64,000 nucleotides of DNA from contig JBJKZD010000005.1 in the NCBI GenBank assembly GCA_045560765.1, forward strand, positions 186,001-250,000. The letters are read 5' to 3'. A program made the position numbers and the translations under genes. The notes under the pieces were generated by a model that made no database searches, had not been told where the DNA came from, and saw nothing but the letters and a program-made list of their open reading frames with translations. Positions 8,917 to 18,392 of the stretch are shown here, one piece after another. Position 1 is the first letter of the stretch; each line of letters begins with the position of its first letter. The DNA comes from UBA9926 sp913064795. GTDB taxonomy: Bacteria > Pseudomonadota > Gammaproteobacteria > Pseudomonadales > Azotimanducaceae.

Positions 8917-9471
8917 TCATCGATAGACGATTTCGACCCGTCGATTTTTTTCCCATGACATTTGGTCATGGCCACCCATGGCGGGTTTTTCCTCACCATA
9001 GCTGACGACTTCGATTTGGCTTCTCGATGCACCCTGCGACAGCAGATAAGATTGCACAGCATTGGCTCGACGCTCACCCAGCGCCAAATTGTATTCCCGC
9101 GTGCCTCGCTCGTCAGCATGCCCTTCTAGGCGAACGGTAAGACGAGAGTTCTCAGCCAGCACCATCGCGTGCTGATCAAGCTCTGCGTGACCATCGCGCC
9201 TGACAATTGCTTGATCGAAATCGAAATAAAAGACGCCGGCCAGGGTTCTGGAGCCCGCTGAACCATCCATCGCGTCCAATGGAATGATGACCCGACCACC
9301 GCTAACCATGGGCTTAATCGGCTCAATTTCAACCACGACCTCTTGAACGGCTTCTGTGACGACTGGTGCCTCGACTTGAGGCTCAGCGACTTCGCTGTTG
9401 CTCGCGCATCCAGCCAAGACCAACAGTAAGACGGGTACGATTAGGCCCATATAAGTTTTTATCATTGACAT
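8917..9471 (-). CDS. pal: Peptidoglycan-associated lipoprotein Pal
   Basis: 184 residues. A lipoprotein signal with lipobox LAGC (C22) is followed by an acidic linker and an OmpA-like peptidoglycan-binding domain (about 75-184) containing YFDFDQA and the diaminopimelate-binding stretch GHADERGTREYNLALGERRA. Pal anchors the outer membrane to the cell wall and is recycled by TolB. A GAGGAG Shine-Dalgarno site precedes the ATG by 7 nt. The 200-nt gap to tolB suggests an independent promoter. Confidence 0.96.
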   Translation of the reverse strand: MSMIKTYMGLIVPVLLLVLAGCASNSEVAEPQVEAPVVTEAVQEVVVEIEPIKPMVSGGRVIIPLDAMDGSAGSRTLAGVFYFDFDQAIVRRDGHAELDQHAMVLAENSRLTVRLEGHADERGTREYNLALGERRANAVQSYLLSQGASRSQIEVVSYGEEKPAMGGHDQMSWEKNRRVEIVYR

Positions 9472-9593
9472 GCGATGCTCCTCTGTTCAACACGATATTT
9501 AACACGATCGATTTTCGGATCCTGTGCTCGCCAAGACACGAATCTTCTCAGCATTTTCACCCGGCCTTCGACTGTAACGTCTCTCCAAAAGAT

Positions 9594-9622
9594 AATCTAA
9601 CCTGAAGTCTAGTCTTTAACAA
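9594..9622 (-). promoter_or_regulatory. Possible pal promoter
   Basis: On the minus strand TTGTTA (9622-9617) and TAGATT (9599-9594) are spaced by 17 nt, a moderate sigma-70 match, about 120 nt upstream of pal. It lies in the 200-nt gap after tolB, where no gene is seen. Confidence 0.3.
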
Positions 9623-9671
9623 ACCTCGAAGGTGTGAAAAGCGGCTGATTAATCTTGCGAATTGTCCTAGT

Positions 9672-11018
9672 TTACTCTAAATCCGGGGATAATTTTAAAT
9701 CTTCTTCAAGAGGTGTAAAGCTTTTCTTCTTTCTCGGGGACCAAGCTGGCTCCCGCACGTCGCCTTCAGTTGCCGGTAAATTAAAGCGAACACCGCCATC
9801 GATCGAGACTCCCGCCAATATACCCCGCCCTCCAACTTGGGTAGCGTAGATCAAAGAACTGTCATTCGGCGCGATACTGGGAGACTCATCAAGGGCGGTT
9901 TCCGTTAAAACTCTAAGAAAGCCTCTCTCAAGATCTAAATAACTGATATGAAAAATCCCCTTGCGGCGATGAACCATGATCAAGCCTTGGCCATTATTGG
10001 CCAGCACCGCCCGGGCATTGTAATCCCCTTCAAAGGTCAATCGCTCCACCTCCAAGTCATCCAACCTCATCGAGTAAATTTGTGGTTGGCCACCTCGGTT
10101 TGATGTGAATATGATCGATTTTCCGTCGGCACTCCAAGACGGTTCGGTGTCTATGCCATAATGACGGGTCACTCGACGCAGTCTCCGAGGGGTTTCATCG
10201 AGGCTCAGAATATAGATCTCCGGGTTCCCGTCTTTTGACAGCACCATTGCCAGTTTTTTTCCGTCAGGGGAGAACGCCGGCGCCCCATTCAAGCCTCGAA
10301 AATCCGTAACCTGCTGCCGAGTTCGATCCCGAATATTATGGATATAGATTGCGGGTCGACTGTCTCGTTCGAAGGAAACATAAGCAATGCGGTCTCCATC
10401 CGGCGCCCAGGTCCCCGATAAAATGGGTTCCCTAGACTGCAAAACCGTGCGAACCCGATACCCATCCGCGTCGGCCACATTCAGCCTAAAGATTCTGCCT
10501 GTCGGCGTCTCGGTGACGGTGATGTAAAGGATTTCTGTGGAAAAGGCCCCGGCAATCCCTGTGAGTGCTTCATAAATGGCATCACTGGCGTGGTGCGCCA
10601 AATCCCTAAGGTCTAGATCACTCCCGACAACGGTCTGACGCAGGATCACCTCACCTTTAAAAACATCGAACAATTCAAAAGTCATGGCCAGATCAGGACC
10701 GTACTCTCGAAGACTGCCGATGACGACGTATTCCATATCAAGGAGCTGCCAATCGCGAACATAAACGGCAGACGCTTCGCTCGGCAGTGAGAGCATCTGG
10801 CTTACGGGAAGCGTTTCAAATCGCCCACTGAGCCTCAAATCCGCCGTCACAATCTCATGGACCTCTTCAGGCAGCGCGCCCCTTCCCCGCCAATCAAACG
10901 GGACAATGGCGATTTTCACCGCATTATCGGCGCCCTGGGTCACTTCGATTTGAAGCTCCGAATGGGCGGGCATCACTGCCAGCATCGAACCAATGATCAA
11001 CAAAGCTCTCAGAATCAC
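9672..11018 (-). CDS. tolB: Tol-Pal system protein TolB
   Basis: 448 residues. N-terminal signal peptide (cleavage near AHS-ELQIE, about residue 20), an alpha/beta domain (about 25-165) and a six-bladed beta-propeller visible as repeats such as WAPDGDRIAYVS, FSPDGKKLAMVL and WSADGKSIIFTS. TolB is periplasmic and binds Pal and TolA. The GTG start overlaps the tolA stop in GTGA and is preceded by a strong GGAGG ten bases upstream. The C-terminus has a charged extension (SPRKKKSFTPLEEDLK) beyond the propeller. Confidence 0.95.
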   Translation of the reverse strand: MILRALLIIGSMLAVMPAHSELQIEVTQGADNAVKIAIVPFDWRGRGALPEEVHEIVTADLRLSGRFETLPVSQMLSLPSEASAVYVRDWQLLDMEYVVIGSLREYGPDLAMTFELFDVFKGEVILRQTVVGSDLDLRDLAHHASDAIYEALTGIAGAFSTEILYITVTETPTGRIFRLNVADADGYRVRTVLQSREPILSGTWAPDGDRIAYVSFERDSRPAIYIHNIRDRTRQQVTDFRGLNGAPAFSPDGKKLAMVLSKDGNPEIYILSLDETPRRLRRVTRHYGIDTEPSWSADGKSIIFTSNRGGQPQIYSMRLDDLEVERLTFEGDYNARAVLANNGQGLIMVHRRKGIFHISYLDLERGFLRVLTETALDESPSIAPNDSSLIYATQVGGRGILAGVSIDGGVRFNLPATEGDVREPAWSPRKKKSFTPLEEDLKLSPDLE

Positions 11019-11764
11019 AATCTTAAATCCTCCGGACGAAACAAGACCGTAAACGATCTGAAGTGTTGTTCAAACAAGCGGGTGTCGGTCGGCACCTCAA
11101 AACGCTCGGCACGCCGCACTGCCAAAAGCGCCGAACGATCAAAAGCATCATTACGACTCCCCGTCGCTACGACCACATCGACCACCTCTCCAGTGGGGAC
11201 TAACCGCACTCGCAATATCGCCTGCATGCCGTTTCTGGCGCTCGGCGGCCTTGACCACTTGTTAATAATATCGCGCTGAATCTGCCCGATATAAGCCATG
11301 ATTTTCTCATCGTTGGTCACCGCTTCTCGACCAATTTCATCTGTGACAGCCTCCTCCAGAGAGGCCAAACGATCAGCCAGTTCGGCCGCGGCGACTTCTT
11401 TTTCTCGCTGCTCGGCGTCAAGACGTTTCTGCGCGTTCACTTTTTCTGAGTCGGCCGCACTGTCGCTCTCCTTGATCTGGGGCGCAGTGTTAACGGGCGC
11501 TTTAGTCTGGGGGGCGTCTACGGCCTGCTTGGGCTGAGGTGTCTTTTTTGATGCACTCGGGAGCGGGGTCTTCGGTGATTTAGGCTCGACCTTCTGAGCA
11601 GCATCGACCTCAGGTGCGCTTTTCTTCACCAGCGACGCCGACACAAAGAGCAATTCAGGTCGAACCTGGCTGGAGGCCTCTTCCGGCCAATCAATCAAAA
11701 ATAAACTCAAAATTAAACCATGAAACCCTAGCGCCAGGGCTGTCGGTAAAATCAGAGATTTCAT
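11015..11764 (-). CDS. tolA: Tol-Pal system protein TolA (short central domain)
   Basis: 249 residues against about 421 in E. coli. One N-terminal transmembrane helix (about 5-24), a Lys/Pro/Ala/Glu-rich periplasmic domain (about 45-150, including KRLDAEQREKEVAAAELADRL) and a C-terminal TonB-like domain (about 155-249) with RPPSARNGMQAILRVRLVPTGEV and AALLAVRRAERF-like elements. TolA spans the periplasm, driven by TolQR. The central helical domain is markedly shorter than in enterics. Between tolR and tolB, with a 4-nt overlap to the latter. Confidence 0.92.
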   Translation of the reverse strand: MKSLILPTALALGFHGLILSLFLIDWPEEASSQVRPELLFVSASLVKKSAPEVDAAQKVEPKSPKTPLPSASKKTPQPKQAVDAPQTKAPVNTAPQIKESDSAADSEKVNAQKRLDAEQREKEVAAAELADRLASLEEAVTDEIGREAVTNDEKIMAYIGQIQRDIINKWSRPPSARNGMQAILRVRLVPTGEVVDVVVATGSRNDAFDRSALLAVRRAERFEVPTDTRLFEQHFRSFTVLFRPEDLRL

Positions 11765-11780
11765 GGGCTGTTTACGTCTG

Positions 11781-12203
11781 TCACGAACGAGCGGGCTGAG
11801 TCACTAAACCGACATCACCGATGCCAATCTTTTGAAGCAGATCCATCAGATCTATGACCCTGCCATAGGCAATGTCCGCATCGCCCTCCACGAGCACTTG
11901 AAGGTTTGAGTTGGCCGCCTTAATTTTTGAAACTTGCTCGGCCAACAACGAAAGCGCAACTGCCGTTTCTTCACCTCCGAGGTTCAAGAAATATTGTCCC
12001 TCCCGGTTAATGCTGACCACAAGGACTTGCTGCAGCTCATCGATTGCAATCGCTTCACTGTTTGCTGCGGGTAAATCAACCCGAATGCCCTGGGTCATCA
12101 GCGGTGCTGTCACCATAAAAATAACCAGTAAGACCAACATAACATCAATGTAGGGCACCACATTGATGTCTGACATCGGACGACGACGAGCCGCTTTAGC
12201 CAT
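11781..12203 (-). CDS. tolR: Tol-Pal system protein TolR
   Basis: 140 residues. A short cytoplasmic N-terminus precedes one transmembrane helix (about 17-36) with the proton-channel aspartate D20 (VVPYIDVMLVLLV), then a periplasmic domain ending VGLVTQPARS. It forms the energy-transducing complex with TolQ. GGAGG lies 7 nt before the ATG. 16 nt upstream of tolA. Confidence 0.95.
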   Translation of the reverse strand: MAKAARRRPMSDINVVPYIDVMLVLLVIFMVTAPLMTQGIRVDLPAANSEAIAIDELQQVLVVSINREGQYFLNLGGEETAVALSLLAEQVSKIKAANSNLQVLVEGDADIAYGRVIDLMDLLQKIGIGDVGLVTQPARS

Positions 12204-12258
12204 AATTTATCCTCCGTAACGCACGCCTATTGCTTTGACAGGTCGGGTTGTTCATCCG

Positions 12259-12936
12259 TTAAGACTCTGTGATTGAGCGATTTAGGATCGCACCAAATTC
12301 ATCCGAAAAAGTTTCAAAACGATTCATAATAACCTCAACCTGCGCTGAATACCGGTTGTAGGCGATGACCGCAGGTATCGCCGCAAACAATCCAATCGCG
12401 GTCGCAATGAGGGCCTCTGATATACCCGGCGCAACCACTGACAGACTCGCCTGATTGGACATTGCCAGACCCCGAAAAGAGTTCATGATTCCCCAAACCG
12501 TACCAAAGAGACCAATATAAGGACTCGTTGAACCTACGGTTGCTAAAAACGGCAACGCGGCCTCAAGCCGCTCTTCTTCGCGAGCCAAGGCAACCCGCAT
12601 CGATCGCTGCACATTTTGCATGATACGCTCAGCTTGATTGCCATATTGCTGGCGCGATCGAGTGAATTCCTTAAAACCAGCTTGGAAGATGTGCTCAACA
12701 CCGATGACCTCGGCTTCTGAACTTTCGATATCAACAAAGATAGAGCGTAAGTCTTGGCCCGACCAGAACTCATCTTCAAAGTTTGCGGCGGAACGACGAA
12801 CACTCTGCAGCAAAAAAGCGCGTTGAAAGATCAGCACCCATGAGACCAGTGAGGCCAAAATAAGGATCGCCATCACCAACTGCACGACCACCGAGGCGTT
12901 TAAAACCAGTTCCAAGATTGAGATGGGTTCGTTCAT
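12259..12936 (-). CDS. tolQ: Tol-Pal system protein TolQ
   Basis: 225 residues from the ATG at 12936 (a GTG directly before it is equally in frame; AAGGA lies 6-9 nt upstream). Three transmembrane segments near 16-38, 135-158 and 168-190; the conserved block ATVGSTSPYIGLFGTVWGIM marks the MotA/TolQ/ExbB family. With TolR it uses the proton motive force to energise TolA. First gene of the tol run here: the thioesterase gene ybgC that normally precedes it is absent, and ruvB ends 88 nt upstream. Confidence 0.95.
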   Translation of the reverse strand: MNEPISILELVLNASVVVQLVMAILILASLVSWVLIFQRAFLLQSVRRSAANFEDEFWSGQDLRSIFVDIESSEAEVIGVEHIFQAGFKEFTRSRQQYGNQAERIMQNVQRSMRVALAREEERLEAALPFLATVGSTSPYIGLFGTVWGIMNSFRGLAMSNQASLSVVAPGISEALIATAIGLFAAIPAVIAYNRYSAQVEVIMNRFETFSDEFGAILNRSITES

Positions 12937-13024
12937 CACTTGATATCCTTAAATGTCCACTAAACGCCTCGAGGATCCAGGCTCATACTGCCTAAATGCC
13001 CCGCCGCCAGGGTAACTTTCAAAA

Positions 13025-14083
13025 CTATTGATCCGCCTTCGAGTCACTGTCACGGTGCGCTGAATCTCCAGCGTTGACCTCTGACACGGGCTTCATCCCA
13101 AAATGCTGGTAGGCACGGTCTGTCGCCACTCGACCCCGAGGTGTCCGCATCATGAAGCCCTGTTGAATCAAATAAGGCTCATAAACATCCTCGATGGTAT
13201 CGCGCTCCTCGCCCACCGCCGCCGCCAGAGAATCAATGCCGACTGGGCCTCCAGAAAATTTATCGATCATTGCCATCAAAAGCCTACGGTCCATCGCATC
13301 GAACCCGGAAGCATCAACTTTGAGCAGATTAAGGGCTGCATCGGCGCTGTCTCTCCGAATGACTCCGTCGCCCCGAACTTCGGCGAAATCTCGAACACGA
13401 CGCAGCAGCCGATTCGCAATTCGAGGCGTGCCTCTTGAGCGCAATGCAATTTCTGCGGCACCGTCATGATCACAAGGCACATTAAGCAGACTGGCCGACC
13501 GCTCCAAGATATGGGTCAAATCGGCGACCTGATAAAACTCTAAGCGCTGAACAATACCGAAGCGATCCCTCAGCGGAGAAGTCAAAAGGCCGGTTCGGGT
13601 CGTTGCCCCCACGAGCGTAAAAGGAGGTAAGTCGAGTTTTATCGAGCGCGCAGCTGGGCCCTCCCCGATCGTTAAGTCAATTTGAAAATCTTCCATCGCT
13701 GGATAAAGCACTTCCTCAACTGCTGGACTAAGACGATGGATTTCATCGATAAAGAGGACATCCCCAGCTTCTAGATTGGTCAGTGCCGCGACCAGATCGC
13801 CTTTTTTCTCGATGACCGGCCCCGACGTTGATTTAATGGCCACACCCATCTCCACGGCGATAATATTGGCCAGTGTCGTCTTTCCTAAACCTGGAGGACC
13901 GAAAATTAACGTGTGGTCCAAGGATTCCTGGCGCTGTTTGGCCGCATCGATAAACAGCGACATCTGCTCGCTGACGGCGGGTTGGCCCACGTAGTCTTTG
14001 AGCGATTTCGGACGAATCGCCCAATCTTGTTGGGGTTCCTGCGCCCCAGCCTCGGGCGCGATTAAGCGATCTGTCTCAATCAT
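13025..14083 (-). CDS. ruvB: Holliday junction branch migration ATPase RuvB
   Basis: 352 residues with Walker A GPPGLGKT (62-69), Walker B VLFIDEIH (109-116), sensor 1 VGATTRTG and the C-terminal winged-helix domain with TPRGRVATDRAYQHFG. RuvB hexamers pump DNA through the RuvA-bound junction. Ten nt after ruvA, last of ruvCAB. The C-terminal tail (about 335-352) is polar and non-conserved. Confidence 0.97.
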   Translation of the reverse strand: MIETDRLIAPEAGAQEPQQDWAIRPKSLKDYVGQPAVSEQMSLFIDAAKQRQESLDHTLIFGPPGLGKTTLANIIAVEMGVAIKSTSGPVIEKKGDLVAALTNLEAGDVLFIDEIHRLSPAVEEVLYPAMEDFQIDLTIGEGPAARSIKLDLPPFTLVGATTRTGLLTSPLRDRFGIVQRLEFYQVADLTHILERSASLLNVPCDHDGAAEIALRSRGTPRIANRLLRRVRDFAEVRGDGVIRRDSADAALNLLKVDASGFDAMDRRLLMAMIDKFSGGPVGIDSLAAAVGEERDTIEDVYEPYLIQQGFMMRTPRGRVATDRAYQHFGMKPVSEVNAGDSAHRDSDSKADQ

Positions 14084-14093
14084 AACTGAAGCT

Positions 14094-14681
14094 TTATCCC
14101 ATTAATTTTAGAGCCTGTCGAATCAAACCCTCGACATTATCCGCGGGATCAGCAATTTGCGCCAATACACGGGACACATCCTGCGCTCGATAGCCCAGAC
14201 CCACCAAAGCTGTCTCAGCATCATCCAAAGCGCCATGACGACTCACAGCGGCAGGCGATTCAGCCGACGCAGGGAGCCAGTCGTCAACTTTATCCCGCAT
14301 CTCCATGATTAAACGCTCAGCCATGACCCGGCCAACCCCTGGAATGCCGTTGAGGGTTTTCACGTCATTCGCTTTGATCAGCTTTACAAACCCCCCGGGG
14401 TCTAATGCAGAGAGGATCGAGAGGGCGAGCCTCGGCCCAACTTTATTGACTTTTATCAGGGCTCGAAACAGGTCCCTTCCCTCACGCTCTAGAAAACCAA
14501 ATAACGTGTGCGCATCGTCCCTGACCACAAAGTGCGTATACAGCCGGACAACTCCCGTTTCTTGCAGCAACGCTGCAGCGGTCGCGAGAGGCACTTCGAC
14601 TTCATAGCCAAGCCCAGCGACATCCAAAACCAATTGCTGATCAGAGCGGTCGACAATGACTCCGCTAATTTGTGAAATCAC
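14094..14681 (-). CDS. ruvA: Holliday junction DNA-binding protein RuvA
   Basis: 195 residues. OB-fold (1-64), two helix-hairpin-helix motifs (VGPRLALSIL and LNGIPGVGRVMAERLI, about 72-125) and a C-terminal RuvB-binding domain (about 150-195). The GTG start overlaps the ruvC stop in GTGA. It recognises and flattens the four-way junction. Confidence 0.95.
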   Translation of the reverse strand: MISQISGVIVDRSDQQLVLDVAGLGYEVEVPLATAAALLQETGVVRLYTHFVVRDDAHTLFGFLEREGRDLFRALIKVNKVGPRLALSILSALDPGGFVKLIKANDVKTLNGIPGVGRVMAERLIMEMRDKVDDWLPASAESPAAVSRHGALDDAETALVGLGYRAQDVSRVLAQIADPADNVEGLIRQALKLMG

Positions 14682-15217
14682 CGCTCAGACTCCACGATCC
14701 TGCCTCTCCGGAATGTCCCTGAAGCACTACCGAGTCGAGCTAAATTGCCTCCAGTTTGAATGTGGCACAGTGCAATGGCTAACGCATCTGCAGCATCCTC
14801 CTGAGGAGGGCCGCTAAGACGCAAAAGGACCTGAACCATATGTTGGACCTGGTCTTTTTTTGCAGCGCCGTGACCAACAACGGCTTGTTTCACTTTTTTT
14901 GCTTCATATTCGTAAAGGGGGGTTTTGCTGCGAGATGCAGCCAGCAGCGCGACGCCTCGGGCTTGCCCTAATTTTAGAGCTGACTCAGCGCTTCGCGCCA
15001 TAAATATGCGCTCGATCGCGATTTCATCGGGCTGATGCTCAGCAATCAAAGCTTTAATTCCCGAATAAATCTCATTGAGTCGAAACTCAGCAGACTCAGC
15101 GAGAGTGGCTCGGACACAGCCGCTGGTAATGTAGGCACTTTTTTGCCCACCGGTATGCCGAACCAGACCAAATCCGGTGACACGACTTCCAGGATCAATA
15201 CCCAAAACCACCGTCAT
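14678..15217 (-). CDS. ruvC: Crossover junction endodeoxyribonuclease RuvC
   Basis: 179 residues with the four catalytic acids D8 (GIDPG), E69 (AIERIF), D141 and D144 (QEDAADALAIALCH). It resolves Holliday junctions by symmetric nicking. A GAGGAG site precedes the ATG at 15217. First gene of ruvCAB; the 276-nt gap to yebC (15218-15493) contains no other gene or clear terminator. Confidence 0.96.
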   Translation of the reverse strand: MTVVLGIDPGSRVTGFGLVRHTGGQKSAYITSGCVRATLAESAEFRLNEIYSGIKALIAEHQPDEIAIERIFMARSAESALKLGQARGVALLAASRSKTPLYEYEAKKVKQAVVGHGAAKKDQVQHMVQVLLRLSGPPQEDAADALAIALCHIQTGGNLARLGSASGTFRRGRIVESER

Positions 15218-15493
15218 AGGGGCTCCTCTATTACCTGCTGTAGTCTAGCATAGGGCGCATCTTGGGAGGATAATGCGACCCTCAACGGTTGAGGCAAATA
15301 AAAGCTCGTCCAGCTTCGAAAGTGGTTTCTTGAGTGATCTAATTCTGGGTTGTCACAATCTCTTCACTGGACATTCAAAAGGCACGTACAACCGCTTACC
15401 CGCCCCTCAGAGCCCATGCCGCCCTAACTGCCTTGATGATAGAACGCGATAAGGTCTGCCAAAAGTCGGACCCTTAGGCCGAGGAGACCTTGG

Positions 15494-16222
15494 CTATCCC
15501 GCCGGGAAATTAGCATTTGTATAGAGGTTGGTCACGTCATCAAGGTCCTCAAGCATATCAAGTAGGCGCAGCACCTTTTCTGCTTGGTCTGCATCAAGGT
15601 CCGTATAAGTTTGTGGAATCATTCCAATCTCCGCAGACTCCGGCTCGAAACCTGCGCCATTGAGTGCGTCTTGGACAGCGCGAAAATCCTCTGGAGCCGT
15701 GGTGATTTCAATCGCACCTTCCTCCGACACATCAACGTCTTCAGCGCCCGCATCGATGGAGGCCTCGATAACCTCATCCTCCTGTAGGCCAGGGGCAAAA
15801 ACGATTTGGCCTTTTTTATCAAACAAGTAAGCGACTGATCCATCGGTGCCCAAATTCCCCCCGGCTTTGCTGAAAGCATGGCGGACTTCCGCAACCGTAC
15901 GATTCTTGTTGTCGGTCATCGTTTCAACCAAGACCGCGACTCCCCCTGGGCCATAGCCCTCGTAAGTTAACGCGACAAGCTCAGCACCATCCTGCCCCCC
16001 AGCGCCACGAGCGATTGCGCGCTCCATGGTATCTTTGGGCATTTGCGCCGCTTTGGCTTTATCAACAAGGTTTCTAAGTCCCGGATTGTCCTCAACCGCA
16101 CCTCCGCCATCCCGCGCGGCCACCGTCAGTTCCCGAATAATTTTAGTGAACACCTTCGCGCGCTTAGCGTCCTGCCCCGCCTTGCGATGTTTGATATTGC
16201 TCCATTTGCTGTGGCCCGCCAT
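15494..16222 (-). CDS. yebC: YebC/TACO1 family protein
   Basis: 242 residues starting MAGHSKWSNIKHRK, the family hallmark. YebC proteins bind DNA as regulators or assist ribosomes at polyproline stretches; the type is not decided here. The length and internal motifs (ARGAGGQDGAEL, YEGYGPGGVA) fit. GAGG lies 5 nt before the ATG. It follows aspS by 15 nt, as in Pseudomonas. Confidence 0.95.
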   Translation of the reverse strand: MAGHSKWSNIKHRKAGQDAKRAKVFTKIIRELTVAARDGGGAVEDNPGLRNLVDKAKAAQMPKDTMERAIARGAGGQDGAELVALTYEGYGPGGVAVLVETMTDNKNRTVAEVRHAFSKAGGNLGTDGSVAYLFDKKGQIVFAPGLQEDEVIEASIDAGAEDVDVSEEGAIEITTAPEDFRAVQDALNGAGFEPESAEIGMIPQTYTDLDADQAEKVLRLLDMLEDLDDVTNLYTNANFPAG

Positions 16223-16237
16223 GACTACCTCAATGGG

Positions 16238-17998
16238 TTAAAGGTTTGTTTTAATTCCGAGTTCTCGCAACTGTTTCGAAGCCACTCCGCTGGGTGCTTC
16301 AGTCAATAAGCAGGTCGCGGTCTGGGTTTTGGGGAACGCAATCACATCCCTAATGGCCTTTGTTCCAGATAGCAGCATGACCAGTCGATCGAGACCAAAA
16401 GCGATACCACCATGAGGTGGAGCGCCCAATTCTAACGCTTCGAGTAAAAATCCAAACTTTTCCTGGGCTTCGTCCTCAGACAATTTGAGCACCTCGAAGA
16501 TGCCGCGTTGCATCAAAGGATCATGCACACGAATCGAGCCCCCTCCGACCTCATAGCCATTGATCACCATGTCATAGGCTCGAGAGCCAGAGGCGCCAGG
16601 GTCTTTAATCAATTCATCAGAGCTGGCTGTGGGCTGCGTGAAGGGATGATGCACAGCAGTCCAGCCGCCTTGATCAGTTGACTCAAACATCGGGAAGTCG
16701 ATAACCCAACAAGGTGCCCAATCGCTCTCATAAAGATCCAGATCCTCTGCCAGCTTTGCCCTCAAGGCGCCGAGCGCATCGCTGACAACCGACGCTTTAT
16801 CTGCCCCAAAAAACACCAAGTCACCCGCCTCAGCATCGACGCGATCGAGGACCTGCTCGATCACCGCCTCTGGCAAAAACTTCAGAATCGGGGACTGGAG
16901 GCCCGCAGAGCCAGTGGTTCGGTCGTTTACCTTAATGTACGCCAATCCTTTCGCGCCGTAGATCCCAACGAAGTTGGTCAGATCGTCAATATTCTTGCGA
17001 CTGAGGCGATCCCCGCCTTGGGGCAATTTCAACGCCGTCACTCGACAAGTTGGGTCCTGGGCTGGGCCACTGAAAACTTTAAATTCCACCTCGGCCATTA
17101 AATCGTGGATATCCACCAATTCGAGACCGAAACGCAAATCAGGTCGGTCTGTGCCGTATCGCTGCATTGCGTCGGCGTAGGTCAGGACAGGAAACTCCGA
17201 AAAGTTGACGTCGATCAACTTCGCAAATAATCCCGAAACCATACCTTCCGCAAGGTCCATGATTTCCTTTTCCGTCACAAATGCTGCTTCGATATCAATC
17301 TGCGTAAATTCAGGCTGTCGGTCCGCCCGAAGATCCTCATCACGAAAACACCGCGCGATTTGGTAGTAGCGATCGAATCCAGAAACCATCAGCAATTGTT
17401 TAAAAATCTGAGGTGACTGGGGCAAAGCGTAGAAATTTCCCGGATGTACCCTCGATGGCACCAGATAATCCCGGGCGCCCTCAGGTGTTGCCTTAGTGAG
17501 TATGGGCGTCTCTAAATCAACGAATTTCTGGTCGTATAAATAACTTCTGACAAAGTGCGAAGCCTCAGACCGCATTCGCATCCTTCGCTGCATATCAGGC
17601 CGACGGAGATCGATGTATCGATATCGCAAACGAACATCCTCTCCTGCCTCTGAGTATTCGTCTAACTGAAAGGGTGGCGTTCGAGAAGCATTTAAAATCG
17701 TTAGTGTATGGCCCAAAACCTCAACTTCTCCGGTGTCCATTTTGGGATTCACTGCCGCCGGATCACGTGCCCTGACTCGGCCTTCAACCGCGACGACATA
17801 CTCGTTCCTCACTTGATCCGCCAATGCAAAGCTCTCTACCGTATCAGGATCAAAAACCACTTGAACTATCCCTTTGTGGTCGCGCACATCGAGAAAGATC
17901 ACCCCACCATGGTCTCGCCGACGATGCACCCAGCCGCACAATTGCACCGAGGCCTCAATTTGCTCGGCCCGAATATCGCCGCACTGGTGACTTCTCAT
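16238..17998 (-). CDS. aspS: Aspartyl-tRNA synthetase
   Basis: 586 residues from the ATG at 17998, chosen over an in-frame start 15 codons upstream because GAGGA lies 8-9 nt before it and MRSHQCGDI matches the usual N-terminus. Class II synthetase: N-terminal OB-fold anticodon-binding domain (about 15-105, CGWVHRRRDHGG), motif 2 (QIARCFRDEDLRADRQPEFTQ split by the GAD insertion domain following), and motif 3 GIAFGLDRLVMLL near the C-terminus. Whether it is discriminating or also charges tRNA-Asn cannot be decided here. Confidence 0.95.
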   Translation of the reverse strand: MRSHQCGDIRAEQIEASVQLCGWVHRRRDHGGVIFLDVRDHKGIVQVVFDPDTVESFALADQVRNEYVVAVEGRVRARDPAAVNPKMDTGEVEVLGHTLTILNASRTPPFQLDEYSEAGEDVRLRYRYIDLRRPDMQRRMRMRSEASHFVRSYLYDQKFVDLETPILTKATPEGARDYLVPSRVHPGNFYALPQSPQIFKQLLMVSGFDRYYQIARCFRDEDLRADRQPEFTQIDIEAAFVTEKEIMDLAEGMVSGLFAKLIDVNFSEFPVLTYADAMQRYGTDRPDLRFGLELVDIHDLMAEVEFKVFSGPAQDPTCRVTALKLPQGGDRLSRKNIDDLTNFVGIYGAKGLAYIKVNDRTTGSAGLQSPILKFLPEAVIEQVLDRVDAEAGDLVFFGADKASVVSDALGALRAKLAEDLDLYESDWAPCWVIDFPMFESTDQGGWTAVHHPFTQPTASSDELIKDPGASGSRAYDMVINGYEVGGGSIRVHDPLMQRGIFEVLKLSEDEAQEKFGFLLEALELGAPPHGGIAFGLDRLVMLLSGTKAIRDVIAFPKTQTATCLLTEAPSGVASKQLRELGIKTNL

Positions 17999-18065
17999 AA
18001 TCTTTTCCTCATGCATTCCCGATTCGTTCACCCGCTTTGACATTTACGTCTGTGGCAGCGAGAAA

Positions 18066-18392
18066 CTACGAACTACTCGATGATGAACCGCTGGATGAGC
18101 TGCCCGACCCGCCGGCGTTGGTTGATGTACTCGACCCGCTGGAGGTTGAGGATGACTCGCTCGTGCTGCTAGAGGAAGTGTCACTGCCCCCGGAAACATT
18201 TTTTTTCTGACCTGTTTTAAAGTCAGTCTCGTACCAGCCGCCCCCTTTCAAGCGAAAGGCGGCCGCGGAGATTAATTTCTTTAACCCGGGCTGGCCACAT
18301 GCAGGACAGTCCACCAAGGGGCTATCTGAAAGCTTCTGAATTTTCTCCAGCTTGTGTTGACACTGGCGACATTCGTATTCATAAATGGGCAT
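18066..18392 (-). CDS. FmdB-type zinc ribbon protein with serine-rich tail
   Basis: 108 residues from the ATG at 18392 (GGAG 7 nt upstream), beginning MPIYEYECRQC. The zinc ribbon is C8-x2-C11 and C30-x2-C33 (DCPACG), followed by the family helix LISAAAFRLKGGGWYETDF. From about residue 66 on, the tail is almost wholly Ser, Thr and Gly. The family function is unsettled (FmdB was described as a regulator of formamidase). It precedes aspS by 67 nt, the common gammaproteobacterial arrangement. Confidence 0.85.
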   Translation of the reverse strand: MPIYEYECRQCQHKLEKIQKLSDSPLVDCPACGQPGLKKLISAAAFRLKGGGWYETDFKTGQKKNVSGGSDTSSSSTSESSSTSSGSSTSTNAGGSGSSSSGSSSSSS

